A DNA stretch of 50,879 nt, taken from NCBI RefSeq assembly GCF_016862375.1, contig NZ_BOMV01000049.1:1-50879 (forward strand). Direction: 5' to 3'. The translations under genes were made by a program, and so were the position numbers. Shown here in pieces: positions 42,974 to 50,764 of this stretch. Every line of letters starts with the position of its first letter. Position 1 is the first letter of the stretch. The DNA comes from Paractinoplanes rishiriensis (GTDB lineage: Bacteria; Actinomycetota; Actinomycetes; Mycobacteriales; Micromonosporaceae). The notes under the pieces were generated by a model. The model had not been told where the DNA came from. It was given only the letters and a program-made list of their open reading frames with translations, and searched no databases.

Positions 42974-43312
42974 TCAGGCAGCGCGGCGGCTGATCCCGCG
43001 TTGCTGGTCGCGGCCCGCGAGCCGGGCCAGCCGTGGTGCGACCTCGGCGAGCAGTTCGCGCATCAGGCACAGCGCGGTAGCGAGCTGCCAGCGGGCAACG
43101 TTGTCGTTGCTGTGCAAGGGAATCCGGGCGCGGATCTCGATGTACTCGACATCGCCCGCGCGGACACGGGTGAGCCAGGCCCGGCCGCCGATGTCGTCGG
43201 CGGTGATGTCCGGCGACCGGTGCACGTCGACTCCGCCGCAGCGGTGGTCGCGGGCGCACCAGGTGGTGTGTGGTGTCTCGGCCCGCTGGATGCGGACGAT
43301 GGTGCGGGCCAT
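42974..43312 (-). CDS. Small AICE protein of unknown function
   Basis: The 112-residue product starts at the ATG at 43310-43312, sharing one base with the stop of the upstream gene. TIVRIQRAETPHTTWCARDH and GGRAWLTRVRAG with EYIEIRARIPLHSND suggest a compact beta-rich fold, followed by a helix (WQLATALCLMRELLAEVAPR). No family is recognised, but it is conserved in position beside the replication protein in related elements as far as I recall. The long frame from 43603 is a shadow extension. Confidence 0.6.
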   Translation of the reverse strand: MARTIVRIQRAETPHTTWCARDHRCGGVDVHRSPDITADDIGGRAWLTRVRAGDVEYIEIRARIPLHSNDNVARWQLATALCLMRELLAEVAPRLARLAGRDQQRGISRRAA

Positions 43313-43584
43313 CAGCGGGTGCCCTTGTCTTGCAGCTCCCGCAGCGAGTTGATGATCCGGCGGCCGATCCGTAGCCGGCGGCCGTCGCCGTGGCAGCGGC
43401 GGCACAGCCCGAACGCGCGGCCGAACGGGGAGCGGCGTTTGCCGCTGCCGTGACACTTGCGGCAGGCGCCGAAGGGCCAGATCCAGCAGCCGATGCCGTA
43501 ACACAGCGTGGCGATCAAGGCAGCGAGAACGAGAGCGCCGATCAGGGTGGTCTGTTGGGTTGCGGTCGCGGCGAGGGTGGCCAC
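43312..43584 (-). CDS. Membrane protein with two DnaJ-type zinc motifs
   Basis: The 90-residue protein has one membrane helix (about 12-36) followed by CRKCHGSG (41-48) and CRRCHGDG (61-68), the CxxCxGxG repeat of the DnaJ zinc domain. With two repeats it would hold one zinc ion. It overlaps the next gene by one base and lies between the replication and transfer genes. It may anchor a transfer or replication factor to the membrane. Function is inferred from layout only. Confidence 0.65.
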   Translation of the reverse strand: MATLAATATQQTTLIGALVLAALIATLCYGIGCWIWPFGACRKCHGSGKRRSPFGRAFGLCRRCHGDGRRLRIGRRIINSLRELQDKGTR

Positions 43585-43630
43585 GGAAAGCCTCCAAGGG
43601 CAAGGATTGCGGCTTGAGCTGGGGTTGGGG

Positions 43631-43679
43631 CGACCCGCGACCGGCCGATGTATGGCCTGACCAGGCCGGTCGCGGGTCG
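43631..43679. repeat. Sixteen-base inverted repeat after the translocase gene
   Basis: CGACCCGCGACCGGCC (43631-43646) is the exact reverse complement of 43664-43679, with a 17-base loop. It lies between the stop of the translocase (43720) and the start of the membrane zinc-motif gene (43584), so it may attenuate transcription between them. Further CGCGACCGG-like copies follow up to 43730. Confidence 0.55.
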
Positions 43680-43719
43680 AGTCGCGTGAACGCGACCGGT
43701 CGCGGGAGTGCCGCGACCG

Positions 43720-45861
43720 TCAGGCGGCTTTGCGCCGGGTGATCGCGGCGTCGATGTCGTCGGTCTTGGCGCCCTTGAGCGCCTTCCCGGCCCGCTTGAT
43801 GTCAACGCTGCGTACACCGAACGCCCGGACCTGGGCCGAGATCGCCTCGGCCGTGGTGTCCGCGTACGCCTCCGGCAGACGGCCGGCGAGGCGGGTAGCG
43901 ATCTCTTCCCACTGGGCGCCGGTCTCGCCGCGCTCGATCACGCTGCGCACGTCGGCGAGCACGTCCCGGGCGGCCCTGGCGACGTCCTCCCCGGCCGCCA
44001 TTCCGGTCAGGGTCCCCGCGGCTTCGCGGAGCTTGCGAGCCTCGATCAGGATCTTCTCGGCGTCGTCGGCGTCGGCGAGGTAGGTGCGGACGGTGGGGGT
44101 GGCGTCCGAGGCGCCGCGCAGGATGCCGACGCCCTTGTAGGACGGCAGCAGCGTGGAGCTGTCGTGTCCCTCGGAGTAGGCACCCGAACCGAGTACCAGA
44201 TCGGAGACCTGCCACGATCCGGTGCGCAGGGAGAAGCGCACCTGGTGGTTGTCGCGGAAGCTGATGAACTGGGAGGCCACCTGCCCGCCACCGACGCCCG
44301 AGGGGCGCTGGGTGGCGTCGACGAAGATCACCCCGGCCGCCGGGGCGACCTTGACCAGGTAGACCAACAGGCTCGCGATCTCCTTGGAGGTGTCGCCGAG
44401 GTCGAAGTACTCCTGGAACTCGTCCAGCAGCACAATCCGCACGGGCATCTTGTATTTCGGGTCCCGGGCGATCTCCCTGGTCAGCTTGCCCTCCGGACAG
44501 ACGTCCACGGGTAGCTTCGAGAGCCGCTCGTAGCGGTCCTGCACGTCGGCTTTGATCTCCCGCAACGCCTCCAGCACGATCTCTGCCGGGTCGCCGTCGC
44601 GGGTCATCGCCAACCCGAACGCGCACCGGTCGGCGACCAGGGCGAACTTGCGCCAGTCGGGTTTGCCGCCACCGTCGAACACGGTGATCTTCACGTACGG
44701 GTCGAGCGCCGCGTACAGGCCCAGCAGCCGGGCCGCGAACGTCTTACCCTGCCGAGGTTGCGCAGCGATCATGATGGAGATCCACATGAGCAGGATCTCG
44801 ACCTTGTTGCCGCGTTCGTCCAAGCCGAACGGGGCAGGCTGCCAAATATCGGTGGGCTTGCACCGCAGCAGCGGCGTTCGGCCGGCCCCCTGTGACAGCG
44901 GATCCCGGTCAGCCACCCACAACGTGTGCCGCCGATGGCTGCTGAAGTCCCGCGTGATGAACACCTGCGAGATCGCCACATCCAAGCCGGACGCGATAGC
45001 GCCGCGGGCCTTGACGGCCTCGTCGAACGTTTTGCCGTACGGCAGATCGATCGACACCTGGGAACCGGTGCCGGAGGGGTCGCGGGCCATGGTCGAGCCG
45101 AAGCTGATCTGCTGGTGCGGCTTGTCCGGATGCCCCAGACCGGCCGCGTAGTACGCGCGGAGGATGATGTCCGGGTTGACCCGCCGGAACCGTCCCGCGA
45201 CGGTGGCGGGGGTGATGATTGGCCGGTCGTCCGGGCGGCCGTAGTGGGCCAGGAACGCCACCACACCGACAAGGATTAGGGCGAGTGCCCACCACGGCGC
45301 GGTCGCGTAGAGGATCGGGCCGCCGACGGCGATGACCAGGGCCTCGGTGGTCAGGACGATGAACCGCCACGTGCGGGTGGCTTTGACCTCCCGGTGCAGC
45401 TTGAGCCACATCGCGGGATCGTTGGCGTCGGCGGTGGCTTGCCGTAGCGAGTACTGCTCGGTGACCCACCACCACTTGATTTGCCGACCGGCCAGCCGGA
45501 ACGCTCCGACCAGAGCCCAGAACGCGGCGAGGATCGCGTACTTCGGCGAGCGCAGCGCGTGGAAGCCGCACCGGTAGCCGAACACGGCGAGGGTCTGCCG
45601 GATGCTGTGCTTGATGTTCGGCCAGGTTGACCAGCCGACCGGCACGATCGGCACCCGACCGGCTGCCCCGGACGGCGGCGCCTCCACCGGCATCCCGCCT
45701 CGCTCGGGCGTCTCGTCGAGGGTCACCTCGAAGTGGGTGTCTCCCGACTCGGTGCGCCGGGTGGTGCGGGCCTTGTCCAGGTCAACGACGTTCTTGACGT
45801 CGGCCTCGGCGGCTGTCCAGTCAAAGTTGTGGTCGTCAGGCGGTGGGGTTTGCGGGACCAT
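43720..45861 (-). CDS. FtsK/SpoIIIE-type transfer ATPase (TraB/TraSA type)
   Basis: The 713-residue protein has two membrane segments (near KYAILAAFWALVGAF and LVIAVGGPILYATAPWWALAL) and a C-terminal FtsK-like motor. Walker A is AAQPRQGKTFAARLLGLY (about 365-380) and Walker B is VRIVLLDEFQEYF. In AICEs this single protein moves double-stranded DNA between mycelia. The C-terminal part with helix-turn-helix-like TAEAISAQVRAFGVRSVDI would recognise the clt site. ATG start with GGAGAG upstream. It is followed by small genes and preceded by the DUF2637-like gene. Confidence 0.9.
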   Translation of the reverse strand: MVPQTPPPDDHNFDWTAAEADVKNVVDLDKARTTRRTESGDTHFEVTLDETPERGGMPVEAPPSGAAGRVPIVPVGWSTWPNIKHSIRQTLAVFGYRCGFHALRSPKYAILAAFWALVGAFRLAGRQIKWWWVTEQYSLRQATADANDPAMWLKLHREVKATRTWRFIVLTTEALVIAVGGPILYATAPWWALALILVGVVAFLAHYGRPDDRPIITPATVAGRFRRVNPDIILRAYYAAGLGHPDKPHQQISFGSTMARDPSGTGSQVSIDLPYGKTFDEAVKARGAIASGLDVAISQVFITRDFSSHRRHTLWVADRDPLSQGAGRTPLLRCKPTDIWQPAPFGLDERGNKVEILLMWISIMIAAQPRQGKTFAARLLGLYAALDPYVKITVFDGGGKPDWRKFALVADRCAFGLAMTRDGDPAEIVLEALREIKADVQDRYERLSKLPVDVCPEGKLTREIARDPKYKMPVRIVLLDEFQEYFDLGDTSKEIASLLVYLVKVAPAAGVIFVDATQRPSGVGGGQVASQFISFRDNHQVRFSLRTGSWQVSDLVLGSGAYSEGHDSSTLLPSYKGVGILRGASDATPTVRTYLADADDAEKILIEARKLREAAGTLTGMAAGEDVARAARDVLADVRSVIERGETGAQWEEIATRLAGRLPEAYADTTAEAISAQVRAFGVRSVDIKRAGKALKGAKTDDIDAAITRRKAA

Positions 45862-45951
45862 CAGGTTCTCTCCTGTGGGTTAGCGGACTCGCGGAGGGAC
45901 CGGCGGCACAGCGCTTGCTTGCGAGGCTTGGGGCTGTGCCGCCGGGCGGAG

Positions 45952-46710
45952 CTAGGCAGCAATGAGGTCCGGGGTTTGCGCAGCTACCGGTGCGATCGGT
46001 GACGCGTCGGTGGCGCGTAGCGCGGCGAGGTGGCGACGCGCGGTCGAGGGTGAGACACCGGCTTTCTCAGCGATCGCGGCGGCCGACGCGCCGGGCATCT
46101 TCGCGGCCGCTTTGGCGACCTTGGCTGCCGACGCGGGACGCGGCGTGACGCGCTTGACCGGCGGCTTCGTGACCGGTGCAACCGGCTCTGCCGCAGGCGC
46201 GGCGGGCGGCTCCGGTGCGAGCTGTTCACGATCAGGCCCCGCATCGATGACTGCCTGAGTGACGACCGGCGCCACGTCCGCGGCGGTGTCGGTGGCGCGG
46301 CGGCCGGTCGCCAGCAGCGCGCCGGTTGCCATGACCATCAGGCCGTCAACGGCCAGCGGGCCGAGCATCGCGGTCAGCGAGTCCTCGCCGTAGAAGGCCA
46401 GCAGTCCGGCGAGGTGCTTGTACGACACGAACGCGGCGACCAGAGCGACCGGCAGCAGACCACCGAAACGCAAGGCCGTCCATCCGCGACCGGACGGCCA
46501 CGCCACCCGGGCCAGGATCTCCGTGGCCACGAACAAGGCGAGCGGCCAAAAGATCGCACCGACCACAGCGCCCGGCTGCGGCGTCCAACCGGCCGCAGCT
46601 CCGACCGGCGGCACGTACGAGTGAGCCACGTTCGCAGCAATCGACACCGAGCCACCGAGGGCGGCACCGATGTAGGCCCAACCACGACCGGAAACGGAAG
46701 GCTTGCGCAT
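45952..46710 (-). CDS. DUF2637-like membrane protein with C-terminal HTH
   Basis: The 252-residue protein has four membrane segments in the first half (WAYIGAALGGSVSIAANVAH, VVGAIFWPLALFVATEILA, ALRFGGLLPVALVAAFVSY, MLGPLAVDGLMVMATGALLA), as in DUF2637 proteins of actinomycete plasmids. The second half is Pro/Ala-rich and ends in a winged-helix-like stretch, AKMPGASAAAIAEKAGVSPS then TARRHLAALRATD. Such proteins are thought to help spread or transfer (Spd type). ATG start shares one base with the stop of the DUF6284 gene. Confidence 0.78.
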   Translation of the reverse strand: MRKPSVSGRGWAYIGAALGGSVSIAANVAHSYVPPVGAAAGWTPQPGAVVGAIFWPLALFVATEILARVAWPSGRGWTALRFGGLLPVALVAAFVSYKHLAGLLAFYGEDSLTAMLGPLAVDGLMVMATGALLATGRRATDTAADVAPVVTQAVIDAGPDREQLAPEPPAAPAAEPVAPVTKPPVKRVTPRPASAAKVAKAAAKMPGASAAAIAEKAGVSPSTARRHLAALRATDASPIAPVAAQTPDLIAA

Positions 46711-46955
46711 CAGGCCACCGCCTTGCGAACGGCGGGACGCGCCGCCAACTCGACGGCAACGCGGGTAACTCGGGCCTCGGCCCGACGCAGGCGGCGCCAG
46801 TCCAAGTCAGTCGGGCCGCCGTGGTCGGCGGCGTTGATCAGGTGAATCTCGGCGTCCAACACGTCCAGCTCAGCGGCGATCAGGGGCCACTCGGCTTCGA
46901 TCGCGTCCAGCTCGGCCGCCGTCGGTTCTTCGGTGATGCGGTGAAGCTTGCTCAC
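46710..46955 (-). CDS. DUF6284-like small AICE protein
   Basis: An 81-residue protein from the GTG at 46953-46955 with GGAGGAA five bases upstream. The helical sequence EPTAAELDAIEAEWPLIAAE followed by LDVLDAEIHLINA fits the DUF6284 family found in AICEs. It is first in the minus-strand transfer operon and overlaps the DUF2637-like gene by one base. Role unknown. The frame read from 47114 is a shadow extension. Confidence 0.75.
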   Translation of the reverse strand: MSKLHRITEEPTAAELDAIEAEWPLIAAELDVLDAEIHLINAADHGGPTDLDWRRLRRAEARVTRVAVELAARPAVRKAVA

Positions 46956-47205
46956 GGGATTTCCTCCGGGAACGAGGTCGACGCGGCACCAGCGCACCAA
47001 TGCGGGATGCCGCCTCGACCAGCGGAAACAGGAATGGGGTGCACGGACCTGAGCCGTGCGTGGCGACCTTTTCGGCGCAAGATCTGCGCTACGGGGAGGC
47101 GCGGCCCACTGCATTCAGTTCTCAAAAAGCGACCGGACACGGTGGTGTCATGGCGTACGGCAACCAGGTGCCGCCGTTCCCGCCCTACCGACCGGCTTGG
47201 ACCGC

Positions 47206-47296
47206 TTGGCTAGCCATGCGATCTGAGATCAACGTAGGGCGCCCTGGCTAGTCAAGTCAACCCCTAAATCGGAAGCCTTTCCGGCTTGGCTAGTCA
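47206..47296. promoter_or_regulatory. Three TGGCTAG[T/C]CA repeats, likely KorSA-type operators
   Basis: TTGGCTAGCCA begins at 47206, CTGGCTAGTCA at 47244 and TTGGCTAGTCA at 47286, about 40 bases apart. TGGCTAGCCA is a perfect ten-base palindrome and the others are one-base variants. They fill the 357-base gap between the transfer operon (minus) and the GntR gene (plus), so the regulator probably controls both sides. Each repeat is within about 110 bases of its start codon. Confidence 0.6.
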
Positions 47297-47312
47297 GATG
47301 TATGGTGGTCGG

Positions 47313-48179
47313 GTGACTGAAGACCTTGACTACCTGGGACAACTTGATCCAGACGACCCGAAGCAGGCGTCGCAGCAGATCGCCAACAAACTCCGCGCGG
47401 CGATCCTCACCCGCCGGCTACAGCCGGGCGACAAGCTTCCGTCGCAGCCCGATCTCGTGGCCCGCTACGGCGTCGCCCGGGAAACCGTGAAACGCGCGCT
47501 CGAAGTGCTGCGCTCCGAACGGCTGATCGTGACCCGCCAGGGCAGCGGCGCGTTCGTCCGCGCCCAAACCCAACGGGCGGTCGAGCTACGCCCGCACATC
47601 GAAGCCGCGTTCGAACGCCCGCACGTCTCCATCGACTTCGCCGGCTTCTCCGGCGAAACGCTGCGGGATGCGATCGCCGAAGCACTCGACAAAGTCCGCG
47701 TCGGCCGCCTCGCCCCGGAGAGCATCGCCGTACGCGTGCTGATCTCCGACATGACCACACCCGTCGCGCTGCCCGCCCGCGCCGAAACCCAGTCCGACGA
47801 TCCCGCCGTGCGGGAACGGGCCGAACGGATCACCCGCCGCGCAGCAGACGCGATCATCGACCAGGTCGCCGAGCTGGGCGACCTCGGCCTGATCCGGTCC
47901 GCCACCGTCGAGGTCCGCATGCACCGTGCATCACCGCTGTTCAAGCTCTACATCCTCAACAACGAAGAAGTCTTCTACGGCTTCTACCCCGTCGTAGAGC
48001 GCACGGTGGCGATCAAAGGCGAGCCGATGGCGATCTACGACCTGATGGGCAAAGACGTGCCGCTGTTCCACTACGCCGTGACCGACGACGACGCCTCCCA
48101 CGGCACCCAGTTCGTCGAAGCGTCCCGCCAATGGTTCGACTCGATGTGGTCGACGATCGCCTACCGGTACGACCGATGA
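47313..48179 (+). CDS. GntR-family regulator (KorSA type)
   Basis: The 288-residue protein starts at a GTG with TATGGT about ten bases upstream and no clear ribosome site, so it may be leaderless. The GntR winged helix is ASQQIANKLRAAILTRRLQP, GDKLPSQPDLVARYGVARET, VKRALEVLRSERLIVTRQGS. The C-terminal half (UTRA-like) binds an unknown ligand. In pSAM2 the similar KorSA represses replication and transfer. The stop overlaps the HAD gene by ATGA, suggesting coupled expression. Confidence 0.85.
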   Translation: MTEDLDYLGQLDPDDPKQASQQIANKLRAAILTRRLQPGDKLPSQPDLVARYGVARETVKRALEVLRSERLIVTRQGSGAFVRAQTQRAVELRPHIEAAFERPHVSIDFAGFSGETLRDAIAEALDKVRVGRLAPESIAVRVLISDMTTPVALPARAETQSDDPAVRERAERITRRAADAIIDQVAELGDLGLIRSATVEVRMHRASPLFKLYILNNEEVFYGFYPVVERTVAIKGEPMAIYDLMGKDVPLFHYAVTDDDASHGTQFVEASRQWFDSMWSTIAYRYDR

Positions 48180-48898
48180 CCACCGACCTCGATCGGCTGT
48201 TCGCCGAGGTAGACGCCGTCTTGCTCGACTTCGACGGCCCCGTGTGCGGAATCTTCGCCGGATACCCGGCGCGCGATGTGGCGGCTGAACTGGTGGAGCT
48301 TCTGTACCGCCACGGTGTCGACCTGCCCCCGTACCTGACCAGCGAGACGGATCCGCTGGAAGTGCTGCGGTGGACCGGATCAGCCTGCGACCACGCGGTC
48401 ACGCGATCGGTTGAGGATGCCCTCTGCGAGGCAGAGCTTCAGGCCGTGGCCAGTGCGGCGCCCACGCCGTACGGCCGGGAGGTCATCGTGGCCGCTCGAC
48501 AGGCGGGGCTACCGGTCGCGGTTGTCAGCAACAATTCGGCCGGCGCAGTGACCGCCTACCTAACCGAGCACCGGCTCGCCGGGCATGTGGCTCCGGTGAT
48601 CGGCCGCGCGTATGCCGATCCGGACCGTATGAAGCCCAACCCTGAGCCGATCTCGCGGGCCGTCCGCCTGCTCGGCGTCCCGCCGGAACGAAGCGTTCTC
48701 GTCGGCGACTCGCTGTCTGACATCGAGGGCGGCCGGGCCGCCGGAGTCCACGTCATCGCCTACGCCAACCGGCCACAAAAGGCCAACCCCTTCCGGCAAG
48801 CGGGCGCCGACGTGGTGATCACGAGCATGGGATCGATCGCCGAGCTGCTCGTCAGGAGTTGCGAAGAACAAGAGTCACTCGGTGGACGCGGCGGATGA
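48176..48898 (+). CDS. HAD-superfamily hydrolase coupled to the GntR gene
   Basis: The 240-residue protein has the HAD motifs: VLLDFDGPVCG (nucleophile Asp and the following Asp), VVSNNSAG (motif II), and LVGDSLSDIEGGRAAGV with KPNPEPI before it (motifs III and IV). It overlaps the regulator by four bases. In pSAM2 the same place is held by a Nudix hydrolase (Pif-like) that limits entry of related DNA, so this HAD protein may play a similar role. That is inference from position. Confidence 0.85.
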   Translation: MTTDLDRLFAEVDAVLLDFDGPVCGIFAGYPARDVAAELVELLYRHGVDLPPYLTSETDPLEVLRWTGSACDHAVTRSVEDALCEAELQAVASAAPTPYGREVIVAARQAGLPVAVVSNNSAGAVTAYLTEHRLAGHVAPVIGRAYADPDRMKPNPEPISRAVRLLGVPPERSVLVGDSLSDIEGGRAAGVHVIAYANRPQKANPFRQAGADVVITSMGSIAELLVRSCEEQESLGGRGG

Positions 48899-49123
48899 CG
48901 GCGCCACGAACGTACCCCGCTGCGGCACCGTGAAGACCAGGCCGCGCTCGCGGAGAACGGCAACCGCACGGCGCACTGTTCCCCGCGCAATGCCGAATTC
49001 TTGAACTAGCTGCAACTCGCTTGGAATAGGCCGGTTTGGCTGCCAGTCGCCACGCTCGATCCGCTCGGCGAGGATCTCGACGAGTTGGAGGTATGGCGGC
49101 ACCGGTCCATCCGACTCAATCAC
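48875..49123 (-). CDS. Short GntR-type winged-helix regulator
   Basis: An 82-residue protein made only of a GntR DNA-binding domain: PPYLQLVEILAERIERGDWQ, PNRPIPSELQLVQEFGIARG, TVRRAVAVLRERGLVFTVPQ then RGTFV. There is no ligand-binding domain. It overlaps the end of the HAD gene by 24 bases, tail to tail, and is divergent from the small gene at 49246. TTGTAC-type palindromes between them are the likely operator. Confidence 0.85.
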   Translation of the reverse strand: MIESDGPVPPYLQLVEILAERIERGDWQPNRPIPSELQLVQEFGIARGTVRRAVAVLRERGLVFTVPQRGTFVAPSSAASTE

Positions 49124-49165
49124 GCCCCGAACCTAAACGAACGTCATTGACCGGAAACCCATATC

Positions 49166-49201
49166 TACAAACTTGTACGTCCAAGGACAACCTTGTACAA
49201 G
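49166..49201. promoter_or_regulatory. CTTGTACAAG palindrome and repeats, likely GntR operator
   Basis: TACAAACTTGTA (49166-49177) is a near palindrome and CTTGTACAAG (49192-49201) a perfect one; CTTGTAC occurs twice, 20 bases apart. They lie between the short GntR gene and the small gene at 49246, about 45 bases before its start. Confidence 0.55.
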
Positions 49202-49245
49202 CAGAGACCAAGGATCGTACTCAGCTCACCGAGAAAGGCCCAAAC

Positions 49246-49482
49246 GTGTCACGCGAGTTTTTCCCGAAGGGGATCACCCTCAGCCGCAATGACCTCGGCG
49301 GCCTGGCCGTCGAGTGGAACGGCATCTTCATCGGATGGATTCACGCCAGCATCGGCGACCAATGGAACGCCTACGTCCGAGGCAAGAAGAACGGCGACCC
49401 CGGCATCATGCTCGGCCGGTTTACCAAAGATGAGGCCGTGCGGCGGATTGCGTTAGCGGCTGGCTGGCCCGGAACTGAGTAA
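49246..49482 (+). CDS. Small AICE protein with a WG-rich core
   Basis: From the GTG at 49246, with AAAGG seven bases ahead, a 78-residue product has LSRNDLGGLAVEWNGIFIGW then IHASIGDQWNAYVRGKK and FTKDEAVRRIALAAGW. This looks like a small mixed fold that recurs in mobile elements of actinomycetes. Function unknown. One TTA codon is present at 49453. The frame read from 49036 is a shadow extension. Confidence 0.6.
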   Translation: MSREFFPKGITLSRNDLGGLAVEWNGIFIGWIHASIGDQWNAYVRGKKNGDPGIMLGRFTKDEAVRRIALAAGWPGTE

Positions 49483-49640
49483 GCCGGGGCTATGGCGGAT
49501 CGGGCGCTTTGAACCGCGTTGGGGACGCCAGTCGTCGCGGCGGTCCCGACCACAACATCAGCGACGACAGTCTGTCCGCAGTACCACGTCTTCACCGACC
49601 GCAGCTGTGGTTCGGCCGGCGGGCGCAGACGCTCCTCGCA

Positions 49641-49937
49641 TCAAGTAACCACAAGCTGAAACCCGTGCGTGCCGACATGGCCCACCGGCAACAAGCAGTC
49701 GTCGTGTTCCTGAGGCTCCGTGTAGGGGCACACACCGAGTGCAAGGACCTCGTGACGGGTGCTATCCCATCTCACCCACCACCATCGCTCGCCGTATTCT
49801 GCCGCCAACACGAAAGCGACATGACTGTCCTCGTGGCCAACCACGAGTTCACAGTGAACGTGACGCAACGGCGGACTCAGGAGCAGCCGCTGCGCGAGGA
49901 GGGTCTCGAACTCGGCGTCCTTCACTACAGTGGCCAT
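49641..49937 (-). CDS. Small protein with duplicated C-x-GH-x-H motif
   Basis: The 98-residue product from the ATG at 49935-49937 has CELVVGHEDSHVAFV near residue 29 and CLLPVGHVGTHGFQ near residue 81. Each is a CxLxxGHxxxH unit. Two such units could together hold zinc. The middle contains WWWVRWDSTRHEVLA. Unknown function. The family is seen as small proteins of actinomycete genomes. It may belong to the element. Confidence 0.6.
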   Translation of the reverse strand: MATVVKDAEFETLLAQRLLLSPPLRHVHCELVVGHEDSHVAFVLAAEYGERWWWVRWDSTRHEVLALGVCPYTEPQEHDDCLLPVGHVGTHGFQLVVT

Positions 49938-50146
49938 CCCGCACCTCGACAGCTCCGGCAATGAGCCTGACCTGCGGTTTGTCTCTGACACGACCAGGAA
50001 TTTACCCTCGTCTACGCGTGGGGCAGCCCTGCGGTCCGGCGCGTGCGTTTGCGTTTGCGAGGCATGACACGACGAACCTCAACTACAAGCGGAAGTCCCG
50101 GGGAGCAGGTCCGTCAATCACGCTCAGAGTCACTGTGCGGGGGAGT

Positions 50147-50764
50147 TCAGCCCTGTTCGCAGGCATCGAGCCGCACGTACCCGCCGCACCAGACGGGCGC
50201 CTGGACAGCGACCACTTGCCAGCCGTTATCCTCCCGGGTCTTGAATCGCCAGGTGTGCGCCTCACTCTTGTAGAACTGCGCCCGGCCCTCGGTGTGCCAC
50301 CAGGTCGCGGAAACGTCCGTGGTCACCTCGGCCTGATCGTCATCTACCGGGCCCACGGTCAAGCCTGCGAAGTCCAGTCGTGCCGGTGGCGGGTCGGTGG
50401 TGTCCATGGCCTTGCGATAGGCGCGCCATCCCGCCAACAGTTCGTCCTGGCGGTCGTTGTCCAGGATCGCCAGCAGACCCTCATCGTTGTTGTAGCCCAG
50501 CGCCATTAAGTACTCGCTGGCAGCCGCGTCCGGCGCGGGTGCACCCCTGCTCGCCTCGACCGTCTCCCGCAGCACCCACACCGTCGGAACTCCGACCACC
50601 GTGCCACCGCAGCAGAGAACTAGGGTCGGCAGGAGAACGAACGTCACCCAACGCCGGCCGACCGGCCAGTGAGCGAACCGGGCCACGCACCGTTGCTCCC
50701 ACCGCGCGTACCGTGCCTTAACTCTGTTCCAGAGGGGCGACAGCCGATCGGTCAGCGTGATCAC
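50147..50764 (-). CDS. Single-helix membrane protein, possibly NTF2-like
   Basis: The 205-residue protein has a basic N-terminal segment, one membrane helix (WVTFVLLPTLVLCCGGTVVG) and an outer domain with AASEYLMALGYNNDEGLLAI, then ARLDFAGLTVGPVDDDQAEV and TWRFKTREDNGWQVVAVQAP. This resembles membrane-anchored NTF2-like proteins such as TcpC in conjugative systems. ATG start. The stretch from 50765 to 50879 shows no gene. It could be part of the element or of the flanking chromosome. Confidence 0.65.
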   Translation of the reverse strand: MITLTDRLSPLWNRVKARYARWEQRCVARFAHWPVGRRWVTFVLLPTLVLCCGGTVVGVPTVWVLRETVEASRGAPAPDAAASEYLMALGYNNDEGLLAILDNDRQDELLAGWRAYRKAMDTTDPPPARLDFAGLTVGPVDDDQAEVTTDVSATWWHTEGRAQFYKSEAHTWRFKTREDNGWQVVAVQAPVWCGGYVRLDACEQG

